From Triplophysa rosa (lineage: Eukaryota > Chordata > Actinopteri > Cypriniformes > Nemacheilidae): 64,000 nt of DNA. The stretch spans positions 4,733,152 through 4,797,151 of the forward strand of contig NC_079908.1 in NCBI RefSeq assembly GCF_024868665.1, read 5' to 3'. The first letter of the stretch is position 1; each line of letters starts with the position of its first letter. The notes below the pieces were generated by a model. It did no database searches. It worked only from the letters and a program-made list of their open reading frames with translations, and had not been told where the DNA came from. The position numbers were made by a program, and so were the translations under genes. Shown here piece by piece: positions 29,711 through 39,575 of the stretch.

Positions 29711-30573
29711 CGGACCGTTGGCTGAACGTCTTATGCACAAGGCATACTTTTCTGGAAACACTTCAGCACGTTCAAAGTCGTCATCTGATTGGATGAACAC
29801 TTAATTCTTTAAAGTATGTGAGGTTCACGGCATAAACTTATTATCATTTTGTTGCTGTTAACTTTTGACACATTCGTGAATGTACACCGGTCTGTTACTG
29901 CCGGGACATTTCCACGCCTCTAAACATGACAAAACGAAACGTGATTGGTTGCGATGTTGTCGCATTGTAGACGCGTTGTCGAAGGAATATAACAAGAAAC
30001 ATGTCTTTAATAATAAATCCACAGGAAACTTGGAGCCACACAGCAACCCCGGTTAATGGCACAAAGACTATTCTAGTGGAGGTAGAGTTTCTTTGGATGC
30101 CAAAGAAATCAGTGCCGATGTTACGCATTCTGTTATAAAAGCAGGCCGTTTTATTAAGTGAAATTCTTTTTTGGCTTCTCTGTGTGTTGCAGAACACACC
30201 ATTTTTTTTTTATAATTCTGAGCTCCAATGTCTTTCTCATGAATCAGTAGTCGCGGCTGTTAAACAAGTTTTTTCTGCAGAGCATCATATCAGATTAAGG
30301 AGAGCAACATGCAATGAGTTGCACCATTTTTGGGGCAACTTGTTTGAATTGCACCATCAGTATCACAAGGAGCAGTTTAACGCACAGGCTTGCGTAGGCT
30401 GAAGCCTAGGAGCCCCACGTGTGCAGGGGTCCCTGTTTGGCCACATTTTAATTTTTTTTTTAGTATATTGTTTTTATTTGAATTTTTGATGACATACAAA
30501 ATTAACTCGATCGGACACCCTCCCCCACCACATAGTACAACAATTTAACAAAAGAAAAAAAAGAAAAAAAAAT
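29711..30573. other. Intergenic stretch and probable L1 3' region
   Basis: The part up to about 30440 has no recognised gene. From about 30450 it is probably the 3' untranslated region of the minus-strand LINE that starts at 30876. This placement is inferred only from position. Confidence 0.35.
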
Positions 30574-30715
30574 TAATAATAATAATAATAAATAAGTAAA
30601 CATATATGTACATATATACATACATACACACATGCATACACACATATACATACATATATATATATATATATACATACATACACACATACATACATACACA
30701 CATAATACATATAAA
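30574..30715. repeat. Compound microsatellite (AAT)n, (TACA)n, (TA)n
   Basis: The tract passes from AATAATAAT into alternating TACATACACACA and TATATATATATA. Low-complexity frames across it (runs of Cys, Tyr, Met, Val) are artefacts of the repeat. It lies just beyond the 3' end of the minus-strand LINE and may have grown from its tail. Confidence 0.85.
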
Positions 30716-30930
30716 ACAATACGAATAGATAAGGGGGAAAAAAAGTAATATAAATAAAATAAATCCGTGATTATATAAAGGGGAGAAACGATGGGTAATG
30801 ATAATCAGGTAATGATCAGAACTTAACCACATGTTCCAGACATCCAATTATTACAGAGAGTGCAATAGTAGCGTATTATTCTAGCTCAGTGAAGTCCAGG
30901 AAGGGCTGCCATACAGCTTCAAATCGACAG

Positions 30931-31434
30931 TGAGATCCAGGCTCGGTGTGACGTAAATTCTCCATTTGTATGACATTGAAGAGTTCACGTTGCCAGGCTT
31001 TAAAACATGGAGGATCTGAGGATTTCCAGTTTAAAAGTATTGATTTCTTAGGAAGAGTCATTCCAGTCATTAAGGATCTTTGCTGAGAGATTGAAAGAGT
31101 TTTTAGTGTTTCTGAGGATCCCTGAATCGCAAGGCCATGGTCCGGTTTAACCTCCTTTTGAAAAACTTTCGAAAAAAAATCAAATATAGCAGTCCAGAAA
31201 TTAAGCAGTTTGTGACAGAACCAAAACATATGTGCTAGTGAACCCTCCTCTATTTTACATTTGTCGCATATCGGAGAAACAGAGCTGTATATTTTACTAA
31301 GCCTGGTTTTAGAGTAGTGTAATCTGTGCACAACTTTAAATTGTATTAGTCTGTGTCTCGAATTTATTGAGCAATCTTGAATATTCCCAAGACTTTCAAG
31401 CCAACATTCATCAGATATTTCTTCCCCCAAATCC
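30931..31434 (-). repeat. 504-bp tandem duplication in L1 ORF2, copy A
   Basis: The 504 bases repeat directly at 31435-31938 in the same frame (168 codons each), so the reading frame is kept. Both copies include the CCHC knuckle and the ISQQRSL..GMTL block. They differ at scattered sites (for example QKEVKPD here against QREVKPD in copy B). Confidence 0.9.
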
Positions 31435-31938
31435 TGAGATCCAGGGTCGGTGTGACGTAAATTCTCCATTTGTATGACATTAAAGAGTTCACGTTGCCAG
31501 GCTTTAAAACATAAAGGATCTGAGGATTTCCAGTTTAAAAGTATTGATTTCTTAGCAAGAGTCATTCCAGTCAATAAGGATCTTTGCTGAGAGATTGAAA
31601 GAGTTTTTAGTGTTTCTGAGGATCCCAGAATCGCAAGGCCATGGTCCGGTTTAACCTCCCTTTGAAAAACTTTCGAAAAAAAATCAAATATAGCAGTCCA
31701 GAAATTAAGCAGTTTGTGACAAAACCAAAACATATGTGCTAGTGAACCCTCCTCTATTTTACATTTGTCGCATATCGGAGAAACAGAGCTGTTTATTTTA
31801 CTAAGCCTGGTTTTAGAGTAGTGTAATCTGTGCACAACTTTAAATTGTATTAGTCTGTGTCTCGAATTTATTGAGCAACCTTGAATATTCCCAAGACTTT
31901 CAAGCCAACATTCATCAGATATTTCTTCCCCCAAATCC
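31435..31938 (-). repeat. 504-bp tandem duplication in L1 ORF2, copy B
   Basis: Direct partner of 30931-31434. The junction lies at AATCCTGAGATCCAGG (31431-31446). Outside the duplication the two flanks are unrelated, so the borders are sharp. Confidence 0.9.
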
Positions 31939-33700
31939 TTGGCCCAGGCCTCTTTTATGTGCTCTGTGTTTACAGGCAGTTCAAAAACATCAACACAACG
32001 TGAAATCAAATGTCTAGAGTTTGGGTTTAACAAAAAACATTGGTCAAGTGCAGTAGCCTTAGGCTTATTAATAAATTCTTTAAAGACAGATCCGACATAG
32101 TGTCTCACTTGCAAGTACCGGAATAAATCAGAGCCTGGGAGATTGAATGCCAATTGTAACTGACTGAAAGATGCAAATATGTCATATATATATAGATCCG
32201 CAATACATCTCAGCCCTTTACCCCTCCAGTCAGCAAAACCTCTGTCCAACTGAGACGGCTTAAACAAGTGATTCTTAGCAATGGGTGTATGAACAGAGAC
32301 ATCAGGCAGTTTGAGGTATTTCCTGATTTGATTTAGTATTCTTATTGAATTTTGAGTGATCGAATTGTTCCCAGCTGATTTTAATGTGGGGGATGTTTTT
32401 GAAAAAAGTAAGACTGGGAGAGAGGAAATTGAAGACATTGTCTCCATCCTAAGCCACAGAGGATCAGTCAGAGAGAATGTTTGGCCCGGAAAGCCCCTCT
32501 GCCAGTAGGTTAGGGCCCTAACATTTGCTGCCCAATAGTAAAATTTAAACACTGGGAGGCCTAGGCCCCCCATGTGGGTGGGTTTCTGTAGGTGGGTTTT
32601 AGTTATTCGGGGAACCTTATAGGCCCAAATGAATGGCATAATGATTGAATCCAGGAGTTTAAAAAAAGATGCAGGTAGGTAGACGGGCAGGTTTTGAAAC
32701 ATATATAGAAACTGCGGCAAATTAACCATTTTAATTGCATTAATTTTACCAACCATAGATAAAGGCAGGAGTTTCCATCTATCAATTTTTGTCTTTCAAT
32801 TTGTCAATTTTGGCTGAGAAATTCAGTTTGAGTATGCATTTAGGGTTCTTAGGAATTACAAGACCAAGGTATGTAAAGTGACCCTCAACTATTTTGAAAG
32901 GCAAGGAGCCAATTTGCGTAGAATTGTTCTGCCTAGCTAAGGACATAAACTCACTCTTGGTCCAGTTAATGGTGTACCCAGTGATTTTGCTGAAAGCATT
33001 TATATAATCGAGCAGGTAGGAGACTGATTTGGCTGGATTAGAGAGATATATTAGTAAATCATCCGCATACAAACTGACCAGTGCTTCTGTGTCTCCGACC
33101 CTTATGCCCTGTATATGCGGGTGACCTCTAATCCCTATTGCTAACGGTTCCAGTGCAATATCAAAAAGAAGAGGAGAAAGAGGGTCACCTTGTCTGACTC
33201 CCCGAGACAGCTCAAAGGGTTTGGATTTGTTGGCATTTGTCAAAATTGATGATACAGGGCTTTTATACAAGATTTTTACCCACTTGATAAAACCTCTATC
33301 TAATCCAAAGTGCTCGAGTGTTTTCAGCATATATAGCCATTCTATTTGATCAAACGCCTTCTGAGCGTCGAGCGAGATGATCGCTCCAGTGTCTTCTTTA
33401 ATATGATTATTGTAGAGGATGTTAAGAAGCAGATGGACGTTACAGAAAGAAAATCGACCCGGTATGAATCCAGTTTGGTCTGGGTGTACTATTGTTGAGA
33501 TGTGTTGCCCGAGTCTATTAGCTAGCATTTTTGTTATGATTTTCTGATCAAAATTCAGCAATGATATAGGCCTATAGCTGGCCGGATCCGTGTCGTCTTT
33601 ATCTTTTTTTTATTAATACGCAGATGTTGGCCTCGTACAATGAGGCAGGTAGTCTGCTATTTTCATACGAATCATTATTCATTCTCAGTAAATACGGGAC

Positions 33701-34367
33701 TAATTTACGAGAAGAAAGGTCTTTTCAATTGGTTGCAAAAACTGCCTGTTCCTCATCAGCTTAAACGCTATTGGCCTACATCTAAAGCCACTTTTTCACT
33801 GTGGTGTTTTTGTATCAAAGATTTGAAACCAAGAATCTGCAGTTGATTTATAAAGATACTAGTGCCTATTCTAAAATTGGCCTCGACGTGAATCTAATGT
33901 GTGAGTTCCTCGTGATCATCAGGCTGTTAGCGCCGGCAAAAACAGCTTGATGCCAGCAAATACACCTAAAATTGGCCTCTGCCTCTTATATCACTTAAGT
34001 GGTAATAGGATTAATAGCCTAGTTTTGGTTACATTTTATAATGGGCAATCGTGTGTGTGATGAATCTATTTGTTTCGAGACTAATCATTTTGACTGAAGT
34101 CAGAGTTTCATATTCACAGCCTAGCTGTATGTATTTAATAGTTAAATGTAGTCTTGGACCTGTGTACTTTTGACTGAATTGTTTTTCCCTATTGTGCAAA
34201 GTACTTCTTATACTTTACAATAAAATGTGTTTTGTATCATATTTTATTTGATTAAAAAGGAAAATAATCACATCAGACCCGTACTTGCATTCATTCGCCT
34301 ATTTCACAAAATGGCGACAGAGACCAGAAGTAGTGGAAAGCTTTTTCCGGCCCTACTGCTGTCATAG
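33701..34367. other. Intergenic stretch, no recognised gene
   Basis: The sequence is AT-rich, with an AATAAA near 34219 that has no identifiable gene upstream. Frames are short and without familiar domains. Confidence 0.3.
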
Positions 34368-34402
34368 CCATTCATTCATTCATTCATTCATTCATTCATT
34401 CA
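34368..34402. repeat. (ATTC)n microsatellite
   Basis: About eight units of ATTC in a row, ending in CAGC. Confidence 0.9.
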
Positions 34403-34505
34403 GCTTGTTTTCTCACAGGCATTCATTTTATTTACCAAAAACAAAAGTAGCATATGTTGTCCGATTTATTCATGGTTTACTGGGAGATGTAAAAATAGGG
34501 AAAAC

Positions 34506-35093
34506 TGTCACGATTTGCGTGGCTGAAGAATCCAAGCGCAGGCAGGCGTGAAGGGGTAACAATCAAGACTTTAATAAACAAACAAAAACCCACGATGGGG
34601 TGCAAAACAAAACCGGAACTAGATAAATGGAAACAGAACAAGAACTCAAAACAAAACACTTTTGCCCCATGATAGGGCAAAAACTAAACAAAATCTAAAA
34701 CGAGACAAGGTATAATTACATGGCACGGGAAGGTAGGGAAGCACGAAACACTCACAAAGTCCAACAGGAACGCAGGTAAGAACAGAGACAGTACGTAGGC
34801 ACACGACGACACCATATACACACATATCCATGAGCACAGGACAAAGAAACATGAGGGCATTTATAGGAGAGACAAACGAGGGATAATGACACAGGGCAGG
34901 TGAGAAACATTAGACACGGCAGGGAAGCAATACATGAAACGAGAGGGGCAGGGCCAATGACGAGACACGAGAAAACACATGAGAAGTAAAAAACATAAAC
35001 AACTCATGTCTTTCTCACATAAAACATAAGGCTTTTCCACGACTCTGCCTCCAGACCAAGAAATCCATGACAAGATAAAGCAGAGTCGTGACA
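34506..35093 (-). mobile_element. Solo LTR (gypsy-like), minus strand, 588 bp, with target duplication
   Basis: Ends are TGTCACGATT and GAGTCGTGACA. Both sides carry GAAAAC (34500-34505 and 35094-35099), an intact target duplication, so the element was reduced to one LTR by recombination. On the minus strand the first about 60 bases fold: CACGACTCTGC pairs with GCAGAGTCGTG. A TATA-like TCCTATAAATG and a poly-A signal region follow. It is related to 35749-36359 in the opposite orientation. Confidence 0.85.
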
Positions 35094-35742
35094 GAAAACA
35101 AACATTGCAAAAACATTGTTTTTTGAGCGATTTATTTATTATCAAGGTCTGATACATGTTCGACAAATCAGCATAAAGGGAGCACTACATGCCTGACTTC
35201 TTCTGGTCTCCACAACTGTTCTGTGTAGTGAACGGAGCTAGAGCATTGACCGGACAAGCGTTTACCCTATACTTCCGGTTTGTACACGTCACGCTGTGAA
35301 ATAGGTCTATAGAACCGTGCTGAAAATTCGGAGCCGAGAACTGTTTGTAATCGTGTCGTGTCGAACCAGGCTCACGTGGAAACATAACTGTTACCGTTTC
35401 AGACTGTGCTTAGAATGATTTGGCGCGATGGTGGAAAAGCGCTGTTCAGTTGGGGGGTCACAAAAGTGCGCATGCACAGTAACGTTTGTTTATGCTGTTA
35501 AAGGCATGGTGGGTGATCCTGTCTAGAATTCTTTTTTGTCATGTTGGTTGGAAATCTCTTTACATCCTGATAGCAATCAAGAAGTATAGTGGTCAAATCA
35601 TATTTTTATAATTATATTTCGTCTGTGAAAGTAGAACCAAAAAAACGTTTGCCCAATCAAAACGTTCTAGCCGAACGCTGTGACTGGTGTGTACATTTTC
35701 AGCCAACGTATTTTGCATACCACTGCATGCACATAACATATA
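35094..35742. other. Spacer between two oppositely oriented solo LTRs
   Basis: No recognised gene. Frames are short. It is the only sequence between the two LTRs and could be ordinary single-copy DNA. Confidence 0.3.
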
Positions 35743-35748
35743 GCTGGC

Positions 35749-36359
35749 TGTCACGGTCCCACCGTCTTGTTTATGAAATTCTAGTCGTGTGGTGGGATCG
35801 GGGCAGAGTCCTTGGGTTTTATGTGGGAAGGCCATGAGATGTTTATGTTTTTACCTCTCATGTGTTTTTCCAGTGTCTCGTCTCTGTTCCCGCCATCTCG
35901 TTTCCTCGTTATGTTTCCCTGAGTGTTTAATGTCCCACACCTGTCCCATGTCGTTATCCCTCGTTTGTGTTCCTATATTTACCCTCATGTTTCTTTGTCC
36001 TGTGCTCGTGGATTGTATTGTGTTCCGTGGATGTGCTACGTTGTGTTTGTTTCCTGCCCATGTGTCGAGTCATTGATTTTGTGTGTGGATTACCCTTTTT
36101 CCCTTGTGAGTTTTGTGTTCCTAACCTGTATTGTCGTGTTTAATGTTAGACGTTTGATCGTGTCCTTAGTTTAGTTTCACTGTTCTTGTTTTCTTTTAGC
36201 CCCCTCGTGGGAAGTCTTTTGTTTAATTGTATTAGCCTCTGTTTAGTTTTTCCCCACTGTGGGTGTTTTGGTTTTGTGTTTTCGTGTAAAATAAATATAT
36301 TTGTTAACCCCCTCACTGCCTGCCTGCATTTGGGTTCTTCACCGCGCACTGGCGTGACA
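35749..36359 (+). mobile_element. Solo LTR (gypsy-like), plus strand, 611 bp, with target duplication
   Basis: Ends are TGTCACGGTCCC and GGCGTGACA, flanked by GCTGGC on both sides (35743-35748 and 36360-36365). Internal landmarks shared with the reverse complement of 34506-35093 are CTCATGTGTTTT, CAGTGTCTCGTC, TCGTTATCCCTCGTTTGTG and CATGTTTCTTTGTCCTGTGCTC. AAATAAATATAT near 36289 may be its polyadenylation signal. No internal region is present. Confidence 0.85.
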
Positions 36360-36365
36360 GCTGGC

Positions 36366-36662
36366 CATTAATCTGATAAACATTACACTAAAGATCACGT
36401 GCTGAAGCTGCCTTTTTACCTTTAAGAAATACCTACTGAACACCAAGCATACCAGATGATAAATGTAGTCCACATGATGTGATATATTCCAACAGATTTT
36501 GACAACACGTCAGTCTTTGTTGTATTTTAATCCTTGTAAATCCAGTTTACTGTCTCGCTTTTTTATTGAAGACCATACAGTGTGTTGATGATAACATTAA
36601 TCTATTTGAACCCCCTTTTAAAACTGCAAACTCTTTATATGAGCACATTCAGTCTAAGTAAG
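36366..36662. other. Intergenic stretch, nothing recognised
   Basis: About 300 bases without gene or repeat ends that I can identify. Confidence 0.3.
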
Positions 36663-36773
36663 GGATAATGTACAGGCAGCTGGTTGTTATCGCAGAAATA
36701 AGCCCCGACAGTGACTTGTATCACATTGAAGGGGCTTATTTTACGATAACAGCCAGCTGCTTGTACATTATCC
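36663..36773. repeat. Palindrome with about 44-bp arms
   Basis: Arms 36663-36706 and 36731-36773 pair almost completely (GGATAATGTAC..AAGCAGCTGG type) with one gap and a 24-base loop. It is followed by GCTTATTACACGG, the near inverse of CCGTGGTATAAGC beside the other palindrome at 21151. Likely a foldback MITE. Confidence 0.8.
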
Positions 36774-37275
36774 TGCTTATTACACGGCTACTTGCCACAT
36801 GAAAATATAATAAATTAAACCCGTTAAACAAGTTTGTAATCTCTCTCTTATCAAAATGTATTCAAAATTTGGTTGAGACTGTTTTACTGTTATGTTTACA
36901 TTTGTACTGTTGCTTTATCTTTTACAGTGTTCAATATTTTGTTCCTGTTTTGTTTAACTGAATCTGAATAAAATAAAGCGAATAAATACATCAGAATTAA
37001 CAAAAAATTGATAAGTGCTCGAATATTTGTAGAAATGGAAATTACAGTACTTCTCCTTGTATTTTAAGATGTCGAGGTCCTGCCACAGTGAATGGAGTGA
37101 ACCCTCGAGACAGGCCAGAGAACACTTCTTTTTTTAGTAAAGCATCAATTCTCTTTATTTTACAAAACTGTTTTGAAAACCCTAATTCTGGATAAACAGG
37201 TGTGTCATTGACCTGCTCTTATTTGCTCTCAACAGCTTCATCAGACAAGGAAGAGGTCACCCAGAAGACCGTCAC
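36774..37275. other. Intergenic stretch, nothing recognised
   Basis: AT-rich, with an AATAAAATAAAG string near 36968. No gene or repeat ends were identified. Confidence 0.3.
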
Positions 37276-37350
37276 AAATCAATTCACTTTTCTTTATATA
37301 GCGCTTTTCATAATGTGGATTGTTTCAAAGCAGCTTTGCAGGAGAAAAAC
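37276..37350 (-). mobile_element. L2/HE-type LINE 3' tail fragment, minus strand
   Basis: Reverse-complemented it reads TGCAAAGCTGCTTTGAAACA, then GAAAAGCGCTATATAAAG and GAATTGATTTG. This is the 3' tail of a fish L2-type LINE related to, but not the same subfamily as, the copies at 9475 and 23296. Confidence 0.65.
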
Positions 37351-37722
37351 AGAAAAACACAGAAAATGTAAAAACACAGCACAGTGCATGGTGTTTATAG
37401 AACAAGCAAGATCATTTTCATCACAAATGTGTGGACAATTCCTGCACCTTCTCCATCTGAGTGAGTCGAGCAATTCTCTTGATTCATACACAGCTTGAAT
37501 GTCTGTAGAAACAGTCACTTAAAAATTGCACAACTGTCATTTCTTACATTTACAATAAATGGTTAGCAGCTAGAGCATTATGAATGGGTGTCTCAACTGT
37601 AAAATGCTATTTGTGAGAAAGTAAACTGTTTTATAGTGTAAATATGCGATTTCATCTTGCTTTTACCTTCTATTATCACTTTATGAATAAGCAATAATGA
37701 AATTGGTCACATTTTACATTTG
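37351..37722. other. Intergenic stretch, nothing recognised
   Basis: No gene or element end found between the LINE tail and the gypsy LTR. Confidence 0.3.
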
Positions 37723-37916
37723 TGTCATGATTCAGTCTGTGTTCCCCTTTGTTTTGTGGACTTTTAAGTTATTTCCTGTCCTGTGCCATGTTTGTAGTCT
37801 TTTGTAGTTTTTCTTGTTGATTAGTCTTCCCCAGGTGTGTCTTGTTATCCTGTGTATTTAAGCCCTTGTGTTTCCTTTGTCTAGTGTCAGTTGCTGTCAG
37901 AGTTCCGGGGCCTGTA
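37723..37916 (+). mobile_element. Ty3/gypsy-like 5' LTR, partial
   Basis: It starts TGTCATGATTCAG and shares CCATGTTTGTAGT, TTTTTCTTGTTGATTAGTC, CCCCAGGTGTGTCTTGTTAT and TTTAAGCC with the 3' LTR at 39445, in the same order. A Harbinger-like element begins where it breaks off at 37917. Confidence 0.7.
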
Positions 37917-39000
37917 CCATGAAGCCGGTTTAGATGGCTAGCCAGGTAAGTTTTAGTTTGCGCCAACCCTGGGTTTTAGGTACCATGAAAGTAACTCAGT
38001 TTTAATCGGTGTTCATCGCCATGGTAATTTACGTTGCATGGCTAACCTGCTCCGGAGCAGGTTATAATCTAGATTAGAGATCTCACACCGAAAGTGAACC
38101 AATCAGCGGCGAGCAAATTTACATATAAGTGACGCAACTAACTCACAGTGCTTACAGTGTTACAATGGCTAGTTATTTTTAATAATGTTTAATAAAATAA
38201 AAATACTAATATAAATATATATATATATCAAATAATGGTTACTATATAGGTAAAATCTGATTTTAGAGATAACATTTGCTGGCTTTCCCTTACACTCTAT
38301 TTTTTTATATTCCATTCTTTTATTACTACTACATACAATATGTATTTCTTTGCATTGCATTTTTTACATTCTTGACTGTGGTGCAGAACATTTACGGAAC
38401 ACTTTCAGTTTCACTGTGTTGGGACATTTATCTCCTTTGTCCACTGAGGAAACCTTCTATTAAACAGCTACAGTAAGATACAGATACATTGAACTATACA
38501 TTGACAGGTGACATCACATCTTTTAACACTGCTTTTTTTATCATTTTTTTATCAAGGTACACTTAAATTCACCTAAATAATGTATCATACAGTAGGCCTA
38601 CATTTTAAAATGTATAAGAAGTTTTTAATACTTTAAGGCCTACAACATTCCCTAATGCATCTGTGTTGTGTCAGTGCTTTAAAGAAGGTAAAGTAAATGG
38701 GGAACAGTACAAAACCCTTTAAATGAATTAAATATGTGACCAAAACTCAATTTCAAACTTCAATACAATCTTTCCTTCTTTGTTCTATGACAGGACTGTT
38801 TGATAGCCTGTTGGTGGGAGACAGGGGTTCCTATGTATGCCAGAGTTTTTTGCTATCCTGACCATAGGACCACTTCAACATGGCCCTCAGTCAAACCAGA
38901 GTCAGGATTGAGATGAGTCACCCTTATCCACATGATCCAGTGCAAGCGCACTCTCAAGGACCACATTAATGACTTGGGAGGTAGCTCATTCCATGATTTT
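37917..39000 (+). mobile_element. Harbinger-like DNA transposon inside the gypsy element
   Basis: The left end GGGGCCTGTACCATGAAGCC and the following GGTAACCTGCTCC-type text match termini of fish Harbinger/ISL2EU-group elements. A transposase relic lies at 38790-38928. The right terminus was not found, so the right border is approximate. It separates the two LTR-bearing parts of one gypsy element. Confidence 0.5.
38790..38928 (+). pseudogene. Harbinger transposase (HARBI1-like, DDE_4) remnant
   Basis: Translation gives GLFDSLLVGDRGS, which contains the conserved GDRG with a catalytic Asp. After two in-frame stops comes DHFNMALSQTRVRIEMS, the conserved ALSxTRxxIEM segment of HARBI1-like transposases. 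An insertion after GDRG and the stops show it is dead. Confidence 0.7.
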
Positions 39001-39089
39001 GCATTATTAGACTTTTTTTGTTATGGACTCAGTCAACCCATTAAGAATCATCTCACCTGTTATGGTCCTTGAGAGTCACTACAACCGTT

Positions 39090-39444
39090 TTTGGCCTATG
39101 CACTGGTGAGTTCTGCCTTCACTGTGGGTGAGGCTGAGGAGGACATAAGTCAGGGGCCTTTCCGCAAGTTGGCCGCCTCAGCAGAGCCCGCTGCCAAGAT
39201 GGCCACCTCACCACAACCAGCTCACAAGATGGCCGCTGCCGAGATGGTCCTGCCTGCGCCTCCCAACCCTACATGCACTGGTCCCGGCTCAGCCCTGGTG
39301 CTCTGCTGCTCCACGACCAGTTCCACCCTGGTCTCCGGGCCCTCTGACTCTCCATGGGCCTGGCCCTCCATCCCTCCCCCTGCTCCGCCTCCCAACTGGA
39401 CTTTGGTGTTTTTGGGAGCGTCTGGAAGACTTAAGGGGGGGCTC
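39090..39444 (+). pseudogene. Ty3/gypsy-like 3' coding remnant and polypurine tract
   Basis: One open frame (39091-39522) covers alternating repeats such as AAKMATSPQPAHKMAA, followed by a Pro/Ser-rich tail. It runs into GACTTAAGGGGGGGCTC, a polypurine tract directly before the LTR start TGTCATG (39445). That is the expected 3' end of a gypsy internal region. It is the plus-strand counterpart of 29107-29710. Confidence 0.6.
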
Positions 39445-39575
39445 TGTCATGATTCAGTAAGTGATCTCCTGTGTTTTCCTGTACTGTGCCATGTTTGTAG
39501 TTTTTTTTGTTTTTCTTGTTAATTAGTCTTCCCCAGGTGTGTCTTGTTATATCGTTTAAGCCGTTGTGTTTAATG
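39445..39575 (+). mobile_element. Ty3/gypsy-like 3' LTR, truncated
   Basis: It matches the first about 130 bases of the LTR at 37723 (TGTCATGATTCAG through GTGTGTCTTGTTAT) and then diverges. The remainder of the LTR is missing. Confidence 0.7.

Larger units (their letters stand above)
30876..33700 (-). pseudogene. L1-type LINE ORF2 (reverse transcriptase and C-terminal region), minus strand
   Basis: Reading from about 33640 leftwards there is [16 protein letters not shown] and, after a frame change, [15 protein letters not shown]. The RT block (33561-32782, 259 codons) holds [27 protein letters not shown] and the catalytic YADD (residues 165-168). One base shift near 32790 separates it from the 626-codon C-terminal frame 32756-30876, with MVGKINAIKMVNLPQFLY, GGLGLPVFKFYYWAAN and a CCHC-type knuckle (CDKCKIEEGSLAHMFWFC). 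These are features of fish L1/Tx1-group ORF2. The endonuclease is missing, so the copy is 5'-truncated. It contains a tandem duplication described separately. Confidence 0.85.

Noticed and set aside
29060..29738. Proline-rich minus-strand protein gene
   Set aside because: Two frames overlap in the same repeats, directly before a polypurine tract and LTR, so it is the tail of a gypsy element.
30502..30847. Minus-strand frames rich in Tyr, Met, Cys, Val
   Set aside because: They are translations of the TACA/TA microsatellite and poly-A runs.
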